From assembly GCA_015067245.1 (NCBI GenBank), contig SVMV01000003.1, forward strand, positions 1-34,804: a stretch of 34,804 nt of DNA, read 5' to 3'. Shown piece by piece: positions 9,030 to 18,506 of this stretch (positions are counted from its first letter, which is position 1; the number at the start of each line of letters is the position of its first letter). The notes under the pieces are model-generated. The model was given only the letters and a program-made list of their open reading frames with translations, did not search any database and was not told the DNA's origin. Source of the DNA: Oscillospiraceae bacterium (GTDB lineage Bacteria > Bacillota > Clostridia > Oscillospirales > Ruminococcaceae). The position numbers and the translations under genes were made by a program.

Positions 9030-10097
9030 TTAACCTATACCCACTGTCTGTATCATAATTGTAAGCGAAAATATGAGCAGCACCGCAAAAAGCACACACA
9101 TTGACAGTAATATTTCAATTATATCTTTAAAGCAGTTCAGCAAGCCTGTTACTGATTTATTTTCAAGTATTTCACTTAAAGCAATCATAAACTGATATCC
9201 TATCCAGTTTACTGACAGTGTAACTATATGCGGCAAAAAAATACTTATTATAGCTCCAATACCTGCCAGACCACAAAAACTTTTAAGCACTCTCATACTT
9301 GCGTATATGCTGCCTACTGCATTTTCCAGACTTGAACCTATAATCGGCACCGTACTGGTCATAAACAATTTTCCTGCTTTAAGCATCAGCCCATCTTTTC
9401 CCTGGGATATAACAGTCTGCAGCGACAGCACAAAGCACAGTACAGATACAGCTGCAGTCATCAGTATCTTGACAGTTTTTGAATATATATCACACAGAGG
9501 TTTTAATTTTACAACTGAAGAAAGCTGTGATGTTATACCTACAGCAAGAAACAGATTTACTGATGGCAGAATATAAGCTATACAAAAGTCTGCAATAAAC
9601 GTAACAGATATCAGAAAAAATCCTGTGTACACAGCCGATGCTGTAATTTCCCCTGCTGCAAAAGATATTCCTGCAAATACCGGAATAAAAGTGGCAATAA
9701 AATTTTTTATATCAAAAAGTGCTGCGGACACAGTAGTTATCATTGCAGAAAATGCTTCGCCAGTCAGATAAAAAAGCAACAGCACCGAAACTATATTTAT
9801 AATCCTAGATATCTTTCCCTTGGTATCTTCGGCAAAAAAATTGATAAAAGCTGTTATCAATGTAATTGCTGTTATGCTGTAAAATGTTTTTAAAGGTGCA
9901 TTTAATGATTTTATAATGCTGTTTTTTACTGTTTGCCACAAAGTTTCAAGCGGATAATCCTTCAGCTGCTCAAAATCCAGCCCATATTCATCTGTAATAT
10001 CATTAATCTGCAAAACATAGTTTTCTTCCATATCATGTGCCGAAACGGGCACAGCAAAAAACAGTATAAAAATTAATGGGATTATTATTTTTTTCAT
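9030..10097 (-). CDS. spoIIIAE: Stage III sporulation protein AE
   Basis: MKKIIIPLIFILFFAVPVSAHD signal peptide, then a polytopic membrane protein (GSSLENAVGSIYASMRVLKSFCGLAGIGAIISIFLPHIV). Start reset from 10169 to 10097, giving an ATGA-type 4-nt overlap with spoIIIAD. Confidence 0.93.
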   Translation of the reverse strand: MKKIIIPLIFILFFAVPVSAHDMEENYVLQINDITDEYGLDFEQLKDYPLETLWQTVKNSIIKSLNAPLKTFYSITAITLITAFINFFAEDTKGKISRIINIVSVLLLFYLTGEAFSAMITTVSAALFDIKNFIATFIPVFAGISFAAGEITASAVYTGFFLISVTFIADFCIAYILPSVNLFLAVGITSQLSSVVKLKPLCDIYSKTVKILMTAAVSVLCFVLSLQTVISQGKDGLMLKAGKLFMTSTVPIIGSSLENAVGSIYASMRVLKSFCGLAGIGAIISIFLPHIVTLSVNWIGYQFMIALSEILENKSVTGLLNCFKDIIEILLSMCVLFAVLLIFSLTIMIQTVGIG

Positions 10098-10480
10098 ACA
10101 ATTCCAGTTAACCGTTCTATAATTTTTAAAACTTCCATAAAAAGCGGCATGGCAAGCACAATAATACATATCCTGCCTGCAAAAACCATTTGATTGGCCA
10201 AAGATTTATTGTTGCAGTCTGTGGCAATGTCAGATACAAGCTGGGTAACAAATCCGATACCTACCGCCTTTACCACAACATCAAAACCTGCAAACGATAT
10301 TTTTTCAGCCACATTTTTTACATATTCAACAGCAGAAATCATATAATCAGATATGTAAAGTAAAACTACTATACAGCATGAAACTGTAATTAATGTTGTA
10401 ATTTCCTTACTGAATGTAGGTATTCCGTTTGATAGCATTAATGCAACAATTATCAATATACCAATTTTTAAAATTTCCAT
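10094..10480 (-). CDS. spoIIIAD: Stage III sporulation protein AD
   Basis: 128 aa membrane protein; FDVVVKAVGIGFVTQLVSDIATDCNNKSLANQMVFAGRICIIVLAMPLF. Confidence 0.93.
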   Translation of the reverse strand: MEILKIGILIIVALMLSNGIPTFSKEITTLITVSCCIVVLLYISDYMISAVEYVKNVAEKISFAGFDVVVKAVGIGFVTQLVSDIATDCNNKSLANQMVFAGRICIIVLAMPLFMEVLKIIERLTGIV

Positions 10481-10483
10481 AAT

Positions 10484-10678
10484 TTAAAGCTCAAAAAGAT
10501 ACTTTATCGTAACAAAAAGCTCTTTTATCTGATTTATAACCATTGTAAGAACTACTATAAGCCCTGTAAGTGTGGTCATCATTGCCTGTTCTTCACGACC
10601 AGAGCGAATAAGCACCTGATTTAATACCGCCACAATTATTCCTATGGCAGCTATTTTAAAGATTAAGTCAACTTCCAT
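10484..10678 (-). CDS. spoIIIAC: Stage III sporulation protein AC
   Basis: 64 aa; VDLIFKIAAIGIIVAVLNQVLIRSGREEQAMMTTLTGLIVVLTMVI. Confidence 0.94.
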   Translation of the reverse strand: MEVDLIFKIAAIGIIVAVLNQVLIRSGREEQAMMTTLTGLIVVLTMVINQIKELFVTIKYLFEL

Positions 10679-10687
10679 TTTTAACTC

Positions 10688-11122
10688 CTATATCAAAAAA
10701 ATAATTATAAACAGTCCTGCAGCAACTCCACAGATAAAATGTGTTTTTTTTATTTCGGAATATTTTTTTAAGTACTCCTGCGAGCTTGCTATAAATTTCT
10801 TCAGATTATAATCCACATACTCATGCTCCGCCATTTTATCTCTTTTGCCAAGCTCTTCAAAAAAGCTTTGTACCAAAGTTATCTCTTTATCTTCTATATA
10901 TGCATTTGCTTTTGCGTTTTCAAAAAATATATTTTTATCGAAATTTATATTTTCATATAATTTTGTGTAAATCAGATTTGCCGAACTTTCAAACTGTATT
11001 TTCTGTATTATATCCACTGTATCCAGCAAAAACTTGTAAGTAAAAAAGCACTTCAGCACCTTTTGGCAGAATATAAATATGCTGGAAACCAAAACAAATA
11101 TACTTCCTGCAACTTTAAACAT
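10688..11122 (-). CDS. spoIIIAB: Stage III sporulation protein AB
   Basis: 144 aa; N- and C-terminal hydrophobic segments; SFFEELGKRDKMAEHEYVDYNLKKF; position between AA and AC. Confidence 0.85.
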   Translation of the reverse strand: MFKVAGSIFVLVSSIFIFCQKVLKCFFTYKFLLDTVDIIQKIQFESSANLIYTKLYENINFDKNIFFENAKANAYIEDKEITLVQSFFEELGKRDKMAEHEYVDYNLKKFIASSQEYLKKYSEIKKTHFICGVAAGLFIIIFLI

Positions 11123-11945
11123 TTATTATTTCCTTTATGCAAAAATCATTATTTTCAGCTGACAGCAGGATATATCTTTTAAACACACTACTGTCTGTAA
11201 GAAGCTTTATGTTTGGACGTTTCTTTATGTCCTTCAGTGATGTTCCATGGGCTGAACATATAAATTCGACACCTGTGTTTACTGCTGACATAATTTCTTC
11301 TGCTTCCTGCTTTGTGCCAATTTCATCACAAATTATAAATTGGGGATTCATCGTTCGTGTTGCCATAAATATTGCTGTGGATTTTTGTATTCCCTGCAAT
11401 ATATCGCAATTAATATTTTGTGTATAAATTTCTTTCCGTTCGTCACAAACAGTTACAGAATAGTTTTGAACAAGGAATTTGGTATATAGTTTAATTAGTG
11501 TGGTTTTACCGCTATGCGGCGGACCTATTATCAAAGTGCCTGTTGGTTTTTGGTTAAACAGATTTTCCTGATTTTTAAAATACTCTATATCCCATGGTAT
11601 TCTGATATTAAGTGATGCTATTTGCCTCAAAATATATTTTTTAATATTCTGACTGTAATAATATTCTCCGCCTATACCCACACGATAACCGCCCTGCAAG
11701 GTTATAAATCCATTGGATATCTCATCTTCATAGGCATTTATGGAACGGTTGCACATATTGTAAAAAATATTTTCAATCTCTTTTTGAGATAAAAATATAT
11801 TTTTGATATTTATCAGTTTACCTTTTGCAGTTAACTGCATACTGTTATCAGCTCTCAGCTTAATTTCTGTAACGTCATTTATATATGTGCACTGATTAAG
11901 AAAAGCAACAATATTTTGCGGCAGATATTTATACAGATATGTCAT
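11115..11945 (-). CDS. spoIIIAA: Stage III sporulation protein AA (AAA ATPase)
   Basis: 276 aa; GGYRVGIGGEYYY, GTLIIGPPHSGKTTLIKLY (Walker A), FIICDEIGTKQEAEEIMSAVNTGVEFICSAHG (Walker B). Confidence 0.95.
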   Translation of the reverse strand: MTYLYKYLPQNIVAFLNQCTYINDVTEIKLRADNSMQLTAKGKLINIKNIFLSQKEIENIFYNMCNRSINAYEDEISNGFITLQGGYRVGIGGEYYYSQNIKKYILRQIASLNIRIPWDIEYFKNQENLFNQKPTGTLIIGPPHSGKTTLIKLYTKFLVQNYSVTVCDERKEIYTQNINCDILQGIQKSTAIFMATRTMNPQFIICDEIGTKQEAEEIMSAVNTGVEFICSAHGTSLKDIKKRPNIKLLTDSSVFKRYILLSAENNDFCIKEIINV

Positions 11946-11964
11946 TCTGCATCACCTCTGTTAA

Positions 11965-11993
11965 AATATATGATGCCTGTCCGATAAATATGA
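11965..11993 (-). promoter_or_regulatory. Predicted sigma-E promoter of the spoIIIA operon
   Basis: Minus strand TCATATT (11987-11993), 14 nt spacer, CATATATT (11965-11972), followed by AGAGGTGAT before the spoIIIAA ATG. Compared with remembered sigma-E consensus KMATATT-N13..15-CATACANT. Confidence 0.72.
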
Positions 11994-11997
11994 CAAA

Positions 11998-12036
11998 CAA
12001 AAAACCGACATCTTCAGATCTACTGAATATGTCGGC
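11998..12036 (-). terminator. Rho-independent terminator downstream of the methyltransferase gene
   Basis: Minus strand GCCGACATATTCAGtagatCTGAAGATGTCGGTTTTTTG: long near-perfect stem followed by a T-run. Confidence 0.85.
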
Positions 12037-12057
12037 TAATGGTTGTTTTATAATATA

Positions 12058-13203
12058 TTATCTGAGAATATTCTCCTGAATAAATCTTCTTTCGATATAA
12101 GGATTAAGATTAAAATTATCGCGGAATGCTTTGTATTCCTCATAAGCTGCTTGGTTAAACCCGCCTTTGCGCACTGCTTTGATAGCTATATTTTTAGGTG
12201 TGTGTTCGGTTTCGATAAATTCCATAACAGAAACTTCAAAGCCTACAGCTTTTAAAATCTGCGCCCTCAAACTGTCCGTAACAAGTGCTGACAAACGCTC
12301 TTTGATAATACCATGGCTGAGCATCGGTTTTAAGCTGTCGTTTTTAATCTGCTGAAAAAACTCGTGCTGACAGCAAGGAACTGCAATGATAATTTTTGCA
12401 TTGAACTTAATGCTTTGCACAATACCCTCGTCTGTTGCATTATCGCAGGCATGAAGCATAATCACCATATCCACATCCTGAGTTCTGGAATAGTTTTTTA
12501 TATCACCTTTCTGGAATTCAAGCGTGTCATAGTTAAGTTCTTTTGCCACTTTATTGCAGTAATCAATAACATCTTCTTTAAGGTCTAGACCAGTAATATA
12601 AGCCTCTCTGCCAAGGATTTTAACTATATAATAATAAAGCGCAAAGGTGAGATATGCCTTGCCGCAGCCAAAATCAACAATTTTTAACGGTCTGTCGGTT
12701 GGCAAAGAATCAACCGAGCTTTTAAGCAGCTCAAGATATTTGTTTATCTGACGGAATTTATTGTACTTGGCCCTAACAATCTTTTTATCTTTGGTCATTA
12801 CCCCAAGATAAATCAAAAAGTCTATTTCTTCGCCTTCATTAAGGATATATTCCTTTTGCTTGTTGTGACTTGCAAGCTTAACCTTTTTGCTTGGTGCCAT
12901 TGTTTTGGCTTTGATTTTTCCATTGAAGCAATTAAGGTGAAAATCGTTTTCTGCACCATATATAACACACTGTGTAAAGGTTTCAAAAAGCTGTGCAATA
13001 TTTTCTGCCAAAACATCTTTTTCTATATTTTGATGCACTACCTGCTTACCTTTTGTGTATTCAAGCTGAAATTTTACACCATCTTTTGCAGAAAAAGGTT
13101 TGGCTGTAACCTTGGAATATTCGCTCTGTACACCTTTGCGCACACCGCTTATAACAATATATGCAATATCCTGATTTAAAAACTGGCTTATTCTTTCTGT
13201 CAT
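12058..13203 (-). CDS. Class I SAM-dependent methyltransferase of unknown substrate
   Basis: 381 aa; KIVDFGCGKAYLTFALYYY (motif I), ITGLDLKEDVIDYC, VDMVIMLHACDNATDEG, IIIAVPCCQHEFFQQ. Confidence 0.88.
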   Translation of the reverse strand: MTERISQFLNQDIAYIVISGVRKGVQSEYSKVTAKPFSAKDGVKFQLEYTKGKQVVHQNIEKDVLAENIAQLFETFTQCVIYGAENDFHLNCFNGKIKAKTMAPSKKVKLASHNKQKEYILNEGEEIDFLIYLGVMTKDKKIVRAKYNKFRQINKYLELLKSSVDSLPTDRPLKIVDFGCGKAYLTFALYYYIVKILGREAYITGLDLKEDVIDYCNKVAKELNYDTLEFQKGDIKNYSRTQDVDMVIMLHACDNATDEGIVQSIKFNAKIIIAVPCCQHEFFQQIKNDSLKPMLSHGIIKERLSALVTDSLRAQILKAVGFEVSVMEFIETEHTPKNIAIKAVRKGGFNQAAYEEYKAFRDNFNLNPYIERRFIQENILR

Positions 13204-13226
13204 AATTCTAATCTCTTTATAAATTT

Positions 13227-13251
13227 AAGGGAAGGTTTTTCGCCTTCCCTT
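13227..13251 (-). terminator. Hairpin, probable terminator downstream of gatB
   Basis: AAGGGAAGG-7 nt-CCTTCCCTT; minus-strand tail TTAAATTTAT is only moderately T-rich. Confidence 0.6.
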
Positions 13252-13261
13252 TTATGTTTAT

Positions 13262-14704
13262 TTAGCTGTTTTCGATAGCTGCAATCATCATTTCCTTGAA
13301 CATTGCAGGGTTGCCCTGGCCTTTGGACTGTTTCATACACTGACCAACAAGGAAGCCAAGAACATTTGTTTTGCCGCCTTTGTAGTCTGTGATTGCCTTT
13401 TCATTTGCTGCAATAACGCTGTCAACAATTGCCTGCAAAGCAGAGGAGTCGCTGATCTGTGCAAGACCCTTTGCTTTAACAATATCTGCAGGTTTTTCAT
13501 CTTTATCAACAATAACTTCAAACACAGTTTTTGCAGCTGCATTAGAGATTGTTTTGTTTTCGATAAGTGCAATCATATCAACAAGATTTTCCACTGTAAG
13601 AGGAAGTTCGCTGATTTCGCATCTTCTTTCGTTTGCAACGCGTGTAATTTCACCAAGTACCCAGTTGGAAAGAAGTTTTGGACCGCATTTGCCTGTTGTC
13701 ATACAAGCATCAAAGAAAAATGCTTTGTCCTTGCTGAGTGCAATTGTTTCTGCATCGGCACGGGAAAGGCCACATTCGTTCATATAGCGGAGTGTTTTCT
13801 GTACAGGAAGTTCAGGCAGTTCTGCTTTAAGTCTTTCAACTGTTTCTTCTGGAATTACATAGCCAAGAAGGTCTGGTTCCGGGAAGTAGCGGTAGTCCTG
13901 TGCGTCTTCTTTGGAACGCATAAGCACGTTTTTGCCTGCTGCATCATCCCAGCGTCTTGTTTCCTGGAACAGTTCGCCGCCGTTTTCAAGAACTTCTATC
14001 TGTCTGTTTGCTTCGTAAACAATAGCGTTGTAAACACCGCTGAAGCTGGAAACGTTCTTTGTTTCAACACGAACACCATATTCTTTGCTGCCAACAGGTC
14101 TTACAGAAACGTTAACGTCTGCACGAATGGAACCTTCCTGCATTTTTGCATCGCTGATGCCAAGGTAAAGCAGGATTGTGCGCAGTGTTTCAAGATAAAC
14201 CTTTGCTTCTTCAGCTGAACGCATATCAGGTTCACTAACAATTTCGATAAGCGGAACACCGCAGCGGTTAAAGTCGATAAGTGTGCCGCCAAATTCGTCA
14301 GCGTGAATAAGCTTTGCTGTATCTTCTTCTATATGAAGTCTTGTGATTCCGATTCTTCTTGTTTCGTCACCTACAAGAATATCAAGATAGCCGTTTGCAC
14401 AAAGAGGAACATCGTCCTGTGTTGTCTGATATGCTTTTGGCAAGTCAGCATAAAAATAGTTTTTTCTGTCGTGCTTTGTTGCGCGGTTGATTGTACAGTT
14501 AAGTGCATGACCCATTTTGATGCCGTATTCAACTACCTTTTCGTTAAGTACAGGCAATGTGCCTGGAAGGCCCATACAAACCGGACATACATTTGTATTT
14601 ACTTCTGCGCCAAATTCATTTTTACAGCCGCAGAAAATTTTTGTATTTGTTGAAAGCTCTGCGTGTACTTCTAAGCCAACAACGATTTCGTATTTATTAT
14701 TCAT
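13262..14704 (-). CDS. gatB: Asp-tRNA(Asn)/Glu-tRNA(Gln) amidotransferase subunit GatB
   Basis: 480 aa; YEIVVGLEVHAELSTNTKIFCGC, VCPVCMGLPGTLPVLN, KHDRKNYFYADLPKAYQTTQ, C-terminal GatB/YqeY domain. Confidence 0.97.
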   Translation of the reverse strand: MNNKYEIVVGLEVHAELSTNTKIFCGCKNEFGAEVNTNVCPVCMGLPGTLPVLNEKVVEYGIKMGHALNCTINRATKHDRKNYFYADLPKAYQTTQDDVPLCANGYLDILVGDETRRIGITRLHIEEDTAKLIHADEFGGTLIDFNRCGVPLIEIVSEPDMRSAEEAKVYLETLRTILLYLGISDAKMQEGSIRADVNVSVRPVGSKEYGVRVETKNVSSFSGVYNAIVYEANRQIEVLENGGELFQETRRWDDAAGKNVLMRSKEDAQDYRYFPEPDLLGYVIPEETVERLKAELPELPVQKTLRYMNECGLSRADAETIALSKDKAFFFDACMTTGKCGPKLLSNWVLGEITRVANERRCEISELPLTVENLVDMIALIENKTISNAAAKTVFEVIVDKDEKPADIVKAKGLAQISDSSALQAIVDSVIAANEKAITDYKGGKTNVLGFLVGQCMKQSKGQGNPAMFKEMMIAAIENS

Positions 14705-14707
14705 AGC

Positions 14708-16159
14708 TTAAAACTCCTTTACTGCAAAGCCGCCAACTGCATTTTCATAGCATTTAGCAACTGTCAAGATATCAGATTCTCTGAATTTTTTACCGATAAT
14801 CTGGAAACCAACAGGCATGTTGTTGCTGCTATCAAAGCCACAAGGTACGCTCATCCCTGGCAAACCTGCAATGTTAAGTGTAATTGTGCAGATGTCTGCT
14901 GCATATACTTCTGCAGGGTTACCTGCTTTTTCGCCAAATTTCCATGCTGTAAGAGCAATGGAAGGTGTGATGATTACGTCGCAAGTTTTGAATGCTTCTG
15001 TGAATTCTTTTGCAAGATTCTGCTGAAGAAGTTTTGCACGTTTGTAGTAAGCATCGCTGTAACCAGAGCTAAGTACACATGTACCAAGCATTATTCTGCG
15101 TTTAACTTCGTCGCCAAAGCCTTCGCTTCTTGTTGTGAGGTACAAATCTTCAACATTAGATGTATTGCTGCCGCGGAAACCGTATCTGAGACCGTCATAT
15201 CTGCCAAGATTGGATGCTGCTTCTGCACAGCAGATGATGTAGTATGCAGCAAGCGCATATTCTGTTGATGGAAGCGAAATATCAATAATTTCTGCACCCT
15301 GCGCTTTGAGTGTTTCGATAGCTGCATATACTCTTTCTTTAACTGCAGGCTGAACACCTTCGCCATAATATTCTTTTGGCACGCCGATTTTCATACCTTT
15401 TACGCTGTCACCATAACCGTCAAAAATATATTTTTTTGTTACAGCATCCTTTGCGTCTCTGCCACAAACTGCGTTAAAGAGCATAGCAAGGTCATCGACA
15501 TTTCTTGCCATAGGACCTGCCTGGTCAAAAGAAGATGCCAATGGAATGATACCATAACGTGAAACTGTGCCGTATGTTGGTTTGAGACCTACAATACCAG
15601 TGTAAGCTGCAGGCATGCGAATGGAGCCGCCTGTATCTGTACCCATTGCAAAAGGTACCTGACTTGATGCAACTGTTACTGCAGAGCCAGAGGAAGAGCC
15701 GCCAGGAATTCTGCTTGTGTCCCAAGGGTTTTTAGCAACTGCAAGCTTTGATGATTCACCAGAAGAACCCATTGCAAATTCGTCCATTGTTGTTTTACCA
15801 ACAATAATTGCATCGCTTGCATTGAGTTTATCTGTTACTGTTGCGTTGAATGGTGCAACAAAGTTTTCCAGCATTTTGGAAGAGCAGGTTGTTTTGAGAC
15901 CTTTAACGTGAATGTTGTCCTTTACTGCAAGAGGAATACCTGCAAGAGAACCAAGACTTTCACCTCTTGCACGTTTTTCGTCTACAACTGCTGCATTTTT
16001 GAGTGCATTTTCAAAGTTGTAAGAGTTGTATGCGCAAACATCTTTATCTGTTTTTTCAATTCTATCTATAACAGATTTTGTAATTTCCACAGAAGACACT
16101 TCTTTTTTATCAAGCAGTTCTTTCATGGATTTAGCTGATAAGCTGTACAATTTATCCAT
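14708..16159 (-). CDS. gatA: Asp-tRNA(Asn)/Glu-tRNA(Gln) amidotransferase subunit GatA
   Basis: 483 aa; GIPLAVKDNIHVKG, IPGGSSSGSAVTVAS, GTDTGGSIRMPAAYTGIVGLKPTYGTVSRYG amidase signature. Confidence 0.97.
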   Translation of the reverse strand: MDKLYSLSAKSMKELLDKKEVSSVEITKSVIDRIEKTDKDVCAYNSYNFENALKNAAVVDEKRARGESLGSLAGIPLAVKDNIHVKGLKTTCSSKMLENFVAPFNATVTDKLNASDAIIVGKTTMDEFAMGSSGESSKLAVAKNPWDTSRIPGGSSSGSAVTVASSQVPFAMGTDTGGSIRMPAAYTGIVGLKPTYGTVSRYGIIPLASSFDQAGPMARNVDDLAMLFNAVCGRDAKDAVTKKYIFDGYGDSVKGMKIGVPKEYYGEGVQPAVKERVYAAIETLKAQGAEIIDISLPSTEYALAAYYIICCAEAASNLGRYDGLRYGFRGSNTSNVEDLYLTTRSEGFGDEVKRRIMLGTCVLSSGYSDAYYKRAKLLQQNLAKEFTEAFKTCDVIITPSIALTAWKFGEKAGNPAEVYAADICTITLNIAGLPGMSVPCGFDSSNNMPVGFQIIGKKFRESDILTVAKCYENAVGGFAVKEF

Positions 16160-16169
16160 TTTGACTCTC

Positions 16170-16439
16170 CTATTCTACTACCTTAGGCATAACAATGCAG
16201 CCTGCAGCAACCTGAGGTGCATTCAAAAGCATATCTTCGCGTGATGCTGATGGAATTACAGTATCTTCTCTTAATTCCATTGTATTTTCTGTATCTACTG
16301 CAATTGCAGAACCTTCAAGTTCTGGAAGATGTTCTACCATAGAAAGAATAGCCTGCATTTCTTCTTCAAATCTTTCAATCTGATCTTCAGGTATTGAAAG
16401 CTTTGAAAGCTTTGCAATGTGTCTGATGTCTATTTTCAT
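16170..16439 (-). CDS. gatC: Asp-tRNA(Asn)/Glu-tRNA(Gln) amidotransferase subunit GatC
   Basis: 89 aa; IRHIAKLSKLSIPEDQIERFEEEMQAILSMVEHL; adjacent to gatA. Confidence 0.95.
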   Translation of the reverse strand: MKIDIRHIAKLSKLSIPEDQIERFEEEMQAILSMVEHLPELEGSAIAVDTENTMELREDTVIPSASREDMLLNAPQVAAGCIVMPKVVE

Positions 16440-16461
16440 AATGACTCCTCTTTACTTTTTA

Positions 16462-18441
16462 TTAATTGTTTATCATATCCAAAAATTCCTGCTGTGTTAT
16501 AACGGGAATTCCCAATGTTTTTGCCTTTTCAAGCTTGCTGCCTGCTTTTTCACCCGCAAGCACATAGCTTGTCTTTTTTGAAACAGAAGATGCCGCTTTG
16601 CCTCCATTGTCAGCAATAAGCTTTTCTGCTTCATCTCTTGAAAGCGTTGGCAAAGTACCTGTAACAACAAAGGTTTTGCCTGCCAGACTTTCGCTGGTTT
16701 TTGTGGAAGTATATTTTGTATTTACACCTGCATTTTTAAGTTTTTGCAATACTTCTTTCACTGTGTCCTTTTCAAAATATTCCACAACGCTGTTGGCACC
16801 TATTATACCAAAACCATCAATTTCAACTATGCTCTCGGCTGTTGCACCAACAAGGTTATCCAGTGTTTTAAATTTTTCTGCCAGCAATGCTGCTGCCTTC
16901 TCACCGATATTACGTATACCAAATGCAAAGATAAGTTTATCAAGATTTGCTGATTTGGAATTCTCAATGGCATTGATAAGATTTTGGGCAGATTTATCCT
17001 TGAAACCCTCAAGTGTCAGTGCATCTTCATAGGTAAGATAATATAAATCCCCTACATCATGTATAAGCTGTTTTTCTGCCAACTGATATACAATGCTTTC
17101 TCCAAGGCCGTCAATATTCATTGCTGTGCGTGATGCAAAATGTATTATATTTCTTGTAAGCTGTTCAGGACATTCAGGATTTATGCATCTAAGTGCCGAT
17201 TCTTCGGTTTTTACAATTTCGCTGTGACATGATGGACATACCATTGGTATTTTAAAAACTCCTTCGGTATTCTTTTTAACCAGTTTTACTACCTCTGGGA
17301 TAATATCTCCTGCTTTGCGCACCAGAATTTCGTCACCTATATTTATCTGTTTTTCATCAATAAAATCCTGGTTATGCAGCACTGCACGGCCAACACTTGT
17401 GCCTGCAAGCTGCACAGTTTCAAACACTGCTGTAGGAGTTAAAACTCCTGTTCTTCCAACAGAAATTTCGATTTCTTTGAGAATTGTGGATTTTTCTTCT
17501 GGAGGATATTTATAGGCAATTGCCCAGCGCGGATATTTATTGGTGCTGCCCATCTCCTGCCTTGTTTCAAAATCATCCACCTTTACAACTGCACCGTCAA
17601 TTTCAAACTCAAACTGACCGCGCATACTGCCGATATCTTCAATCTCTTTTATAACATCTTCGATGTCTGTATAAACATTATATCTTGGTGATACTTTAAA
17701 CCCAAAACTTTTAAGTAAATCCAACGACTGCTTATGACTTGTCAATGTGTATTCACCGCTTATCTGCTGGATATTAAAAACAAATATATCAAGATTTCTT
17801 TCGGCAGTAATTTTACTGTCCTTTTGCCTTACCGAACCCGAAGCCGCATTGCGAGGATTTTTAAAAGGCTTTTTGCCTTCTTCTTCCTGTTTTCTGACAA
17901 GGTTTAAAAACACCGCTTTAGGCATATAAACTTCGCCGCGAACCTCTAAGAAAGCAGGTGCATTTTCAATTTTTTTAGGTATGGATTTGATTGTGGCAAG
18001 GTTTTGTGTAACATCTTCACCGACTGTGCCGTCGCCACGCGTTGAACCTCGTGTAAAAACACCGTTTACATATTCCAGGCTCATTGACAAACCATCTATC
18101 TTTGTTTCAACCGCATACTTTGCGCCAGGAGAAACCGTTTTTACTTTCTGGTCAAAATCTATCAGTTCTTCATAAGAAAAAGCATCCAGCAAGCTTTCCA
18201 TCTTTACAGTGTGGGTAACCTTTTCAAATGTGGAATTTGCCATGCCCTGCACAGTCTGCGTAGGAGAATCAGCTGTTATAAGCTGCGGAAATTCAGCTTC
18301 GATGCGTTTAATCTCCTGCATAAGCATATCATATTCATAGTCGCTTATTTCTGTGCGGTTCTGATTGTAGTACAAATCGCTGTGATAAGACACCTGCTGT
18401 TTTAAACTATTCAATTTTTCCTGTGATGTTTTAAAATCCAA
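16462..18441 (-). CDS. ligA: NAD-dependent DNA ligase
   Basis: YAVETKIDGLSMSLEYVNG (KxDG), NPRNAASGSVRQKD, CPSCHSEIVKTEESALRCINPECP zinc finger, C-terminal BRCT (GKTFVVTGTLPTLSRDEAEKLI). Start placed at TTG 18441 because GGGGTGA lies just upstream; the ORF-track start is 18471. Confidence 0.94.
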   Translation of the reverse strand: MDFKTSQEKLNSLKQQVSYHSDLYYNQNRTEISDYEYDMLMQEIKRIEAEFPQLITADSPTQTVQGMANSTFEKVTHTVKMESLLDAFSYEELIDFDQKVKTVSPGAKYAVETKIDGLSMSLEYVNGVFTRGSTRGDGTVGEDVTQNLATIKSIPKKIENAPAFLEVRGEVYMPKAVFLNLVRKQEEEGKKPFKNPRNAASGSVRQKDSKITAERNLDIFVFNIQQISGEYTLTSHKQSLDLLKSFGFKVSPRYNVYTDIEDVIKEIEDIGSMRGQFEFEIDGAVVKVDDFETRQEMGSTNKYPRWAIAYKYPPEEKSTILKEIEISVGRTGVLTPTAVFETVQLAGTSVGRAVLHNQDFIDEKQINIGDEILVRKAGDIIPEVVKLVKKNTEGVFKIPMVCPSCHSEIVKTEESALRCINPECPEQLTRNIIHFASRTAMNIDGLGESIVYQLAEKQLIHDVGDLYYLTYEDALTLEGFKDKSAQNLINAIENSKSANLDKLIFAFGIRNIGEKAAALLAEKFKTLDNLVGATAESIVEIDGFGIIGANSVVEYFEKDTVKEVLQKLKNAGVNTKYTSTKTSESLAGKTFVVTGTLPTLSRDEAEKLIADNGGKAASSVSKKTSYVLAGEKAGSKLEKAKTLGIPVITQQEFLDMINN

Positions 18442-18474
18442 TGCTCTCACCCCGATACATTTTAACAACAATAT

Positions 18475-18503
18475 ATTATATCAAAAACATAATAATTTTA
18501 CAA
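18475..18503 (-). promoter_or_regulatory. Predicted sigma-A promoter for ligA-gatCAB
   Basis: Minus strand TTGTAA (18498-18503), 17 nt spacer, TATAAT (18475-18480); about 35 nt before the ligA start. Confidence 0.7.
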
Positions 18504-18506
18504 TAT

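Noticed and set aside
10098-10169. N-terminal extension of SpoIIIAE in the ORF track (MYYCACHAAFYGSF...)
   Set aside because: It lies within spoIIIAD; the downstream ATG at 10097 gives a normal signal peptide and a 4-nt overlap.
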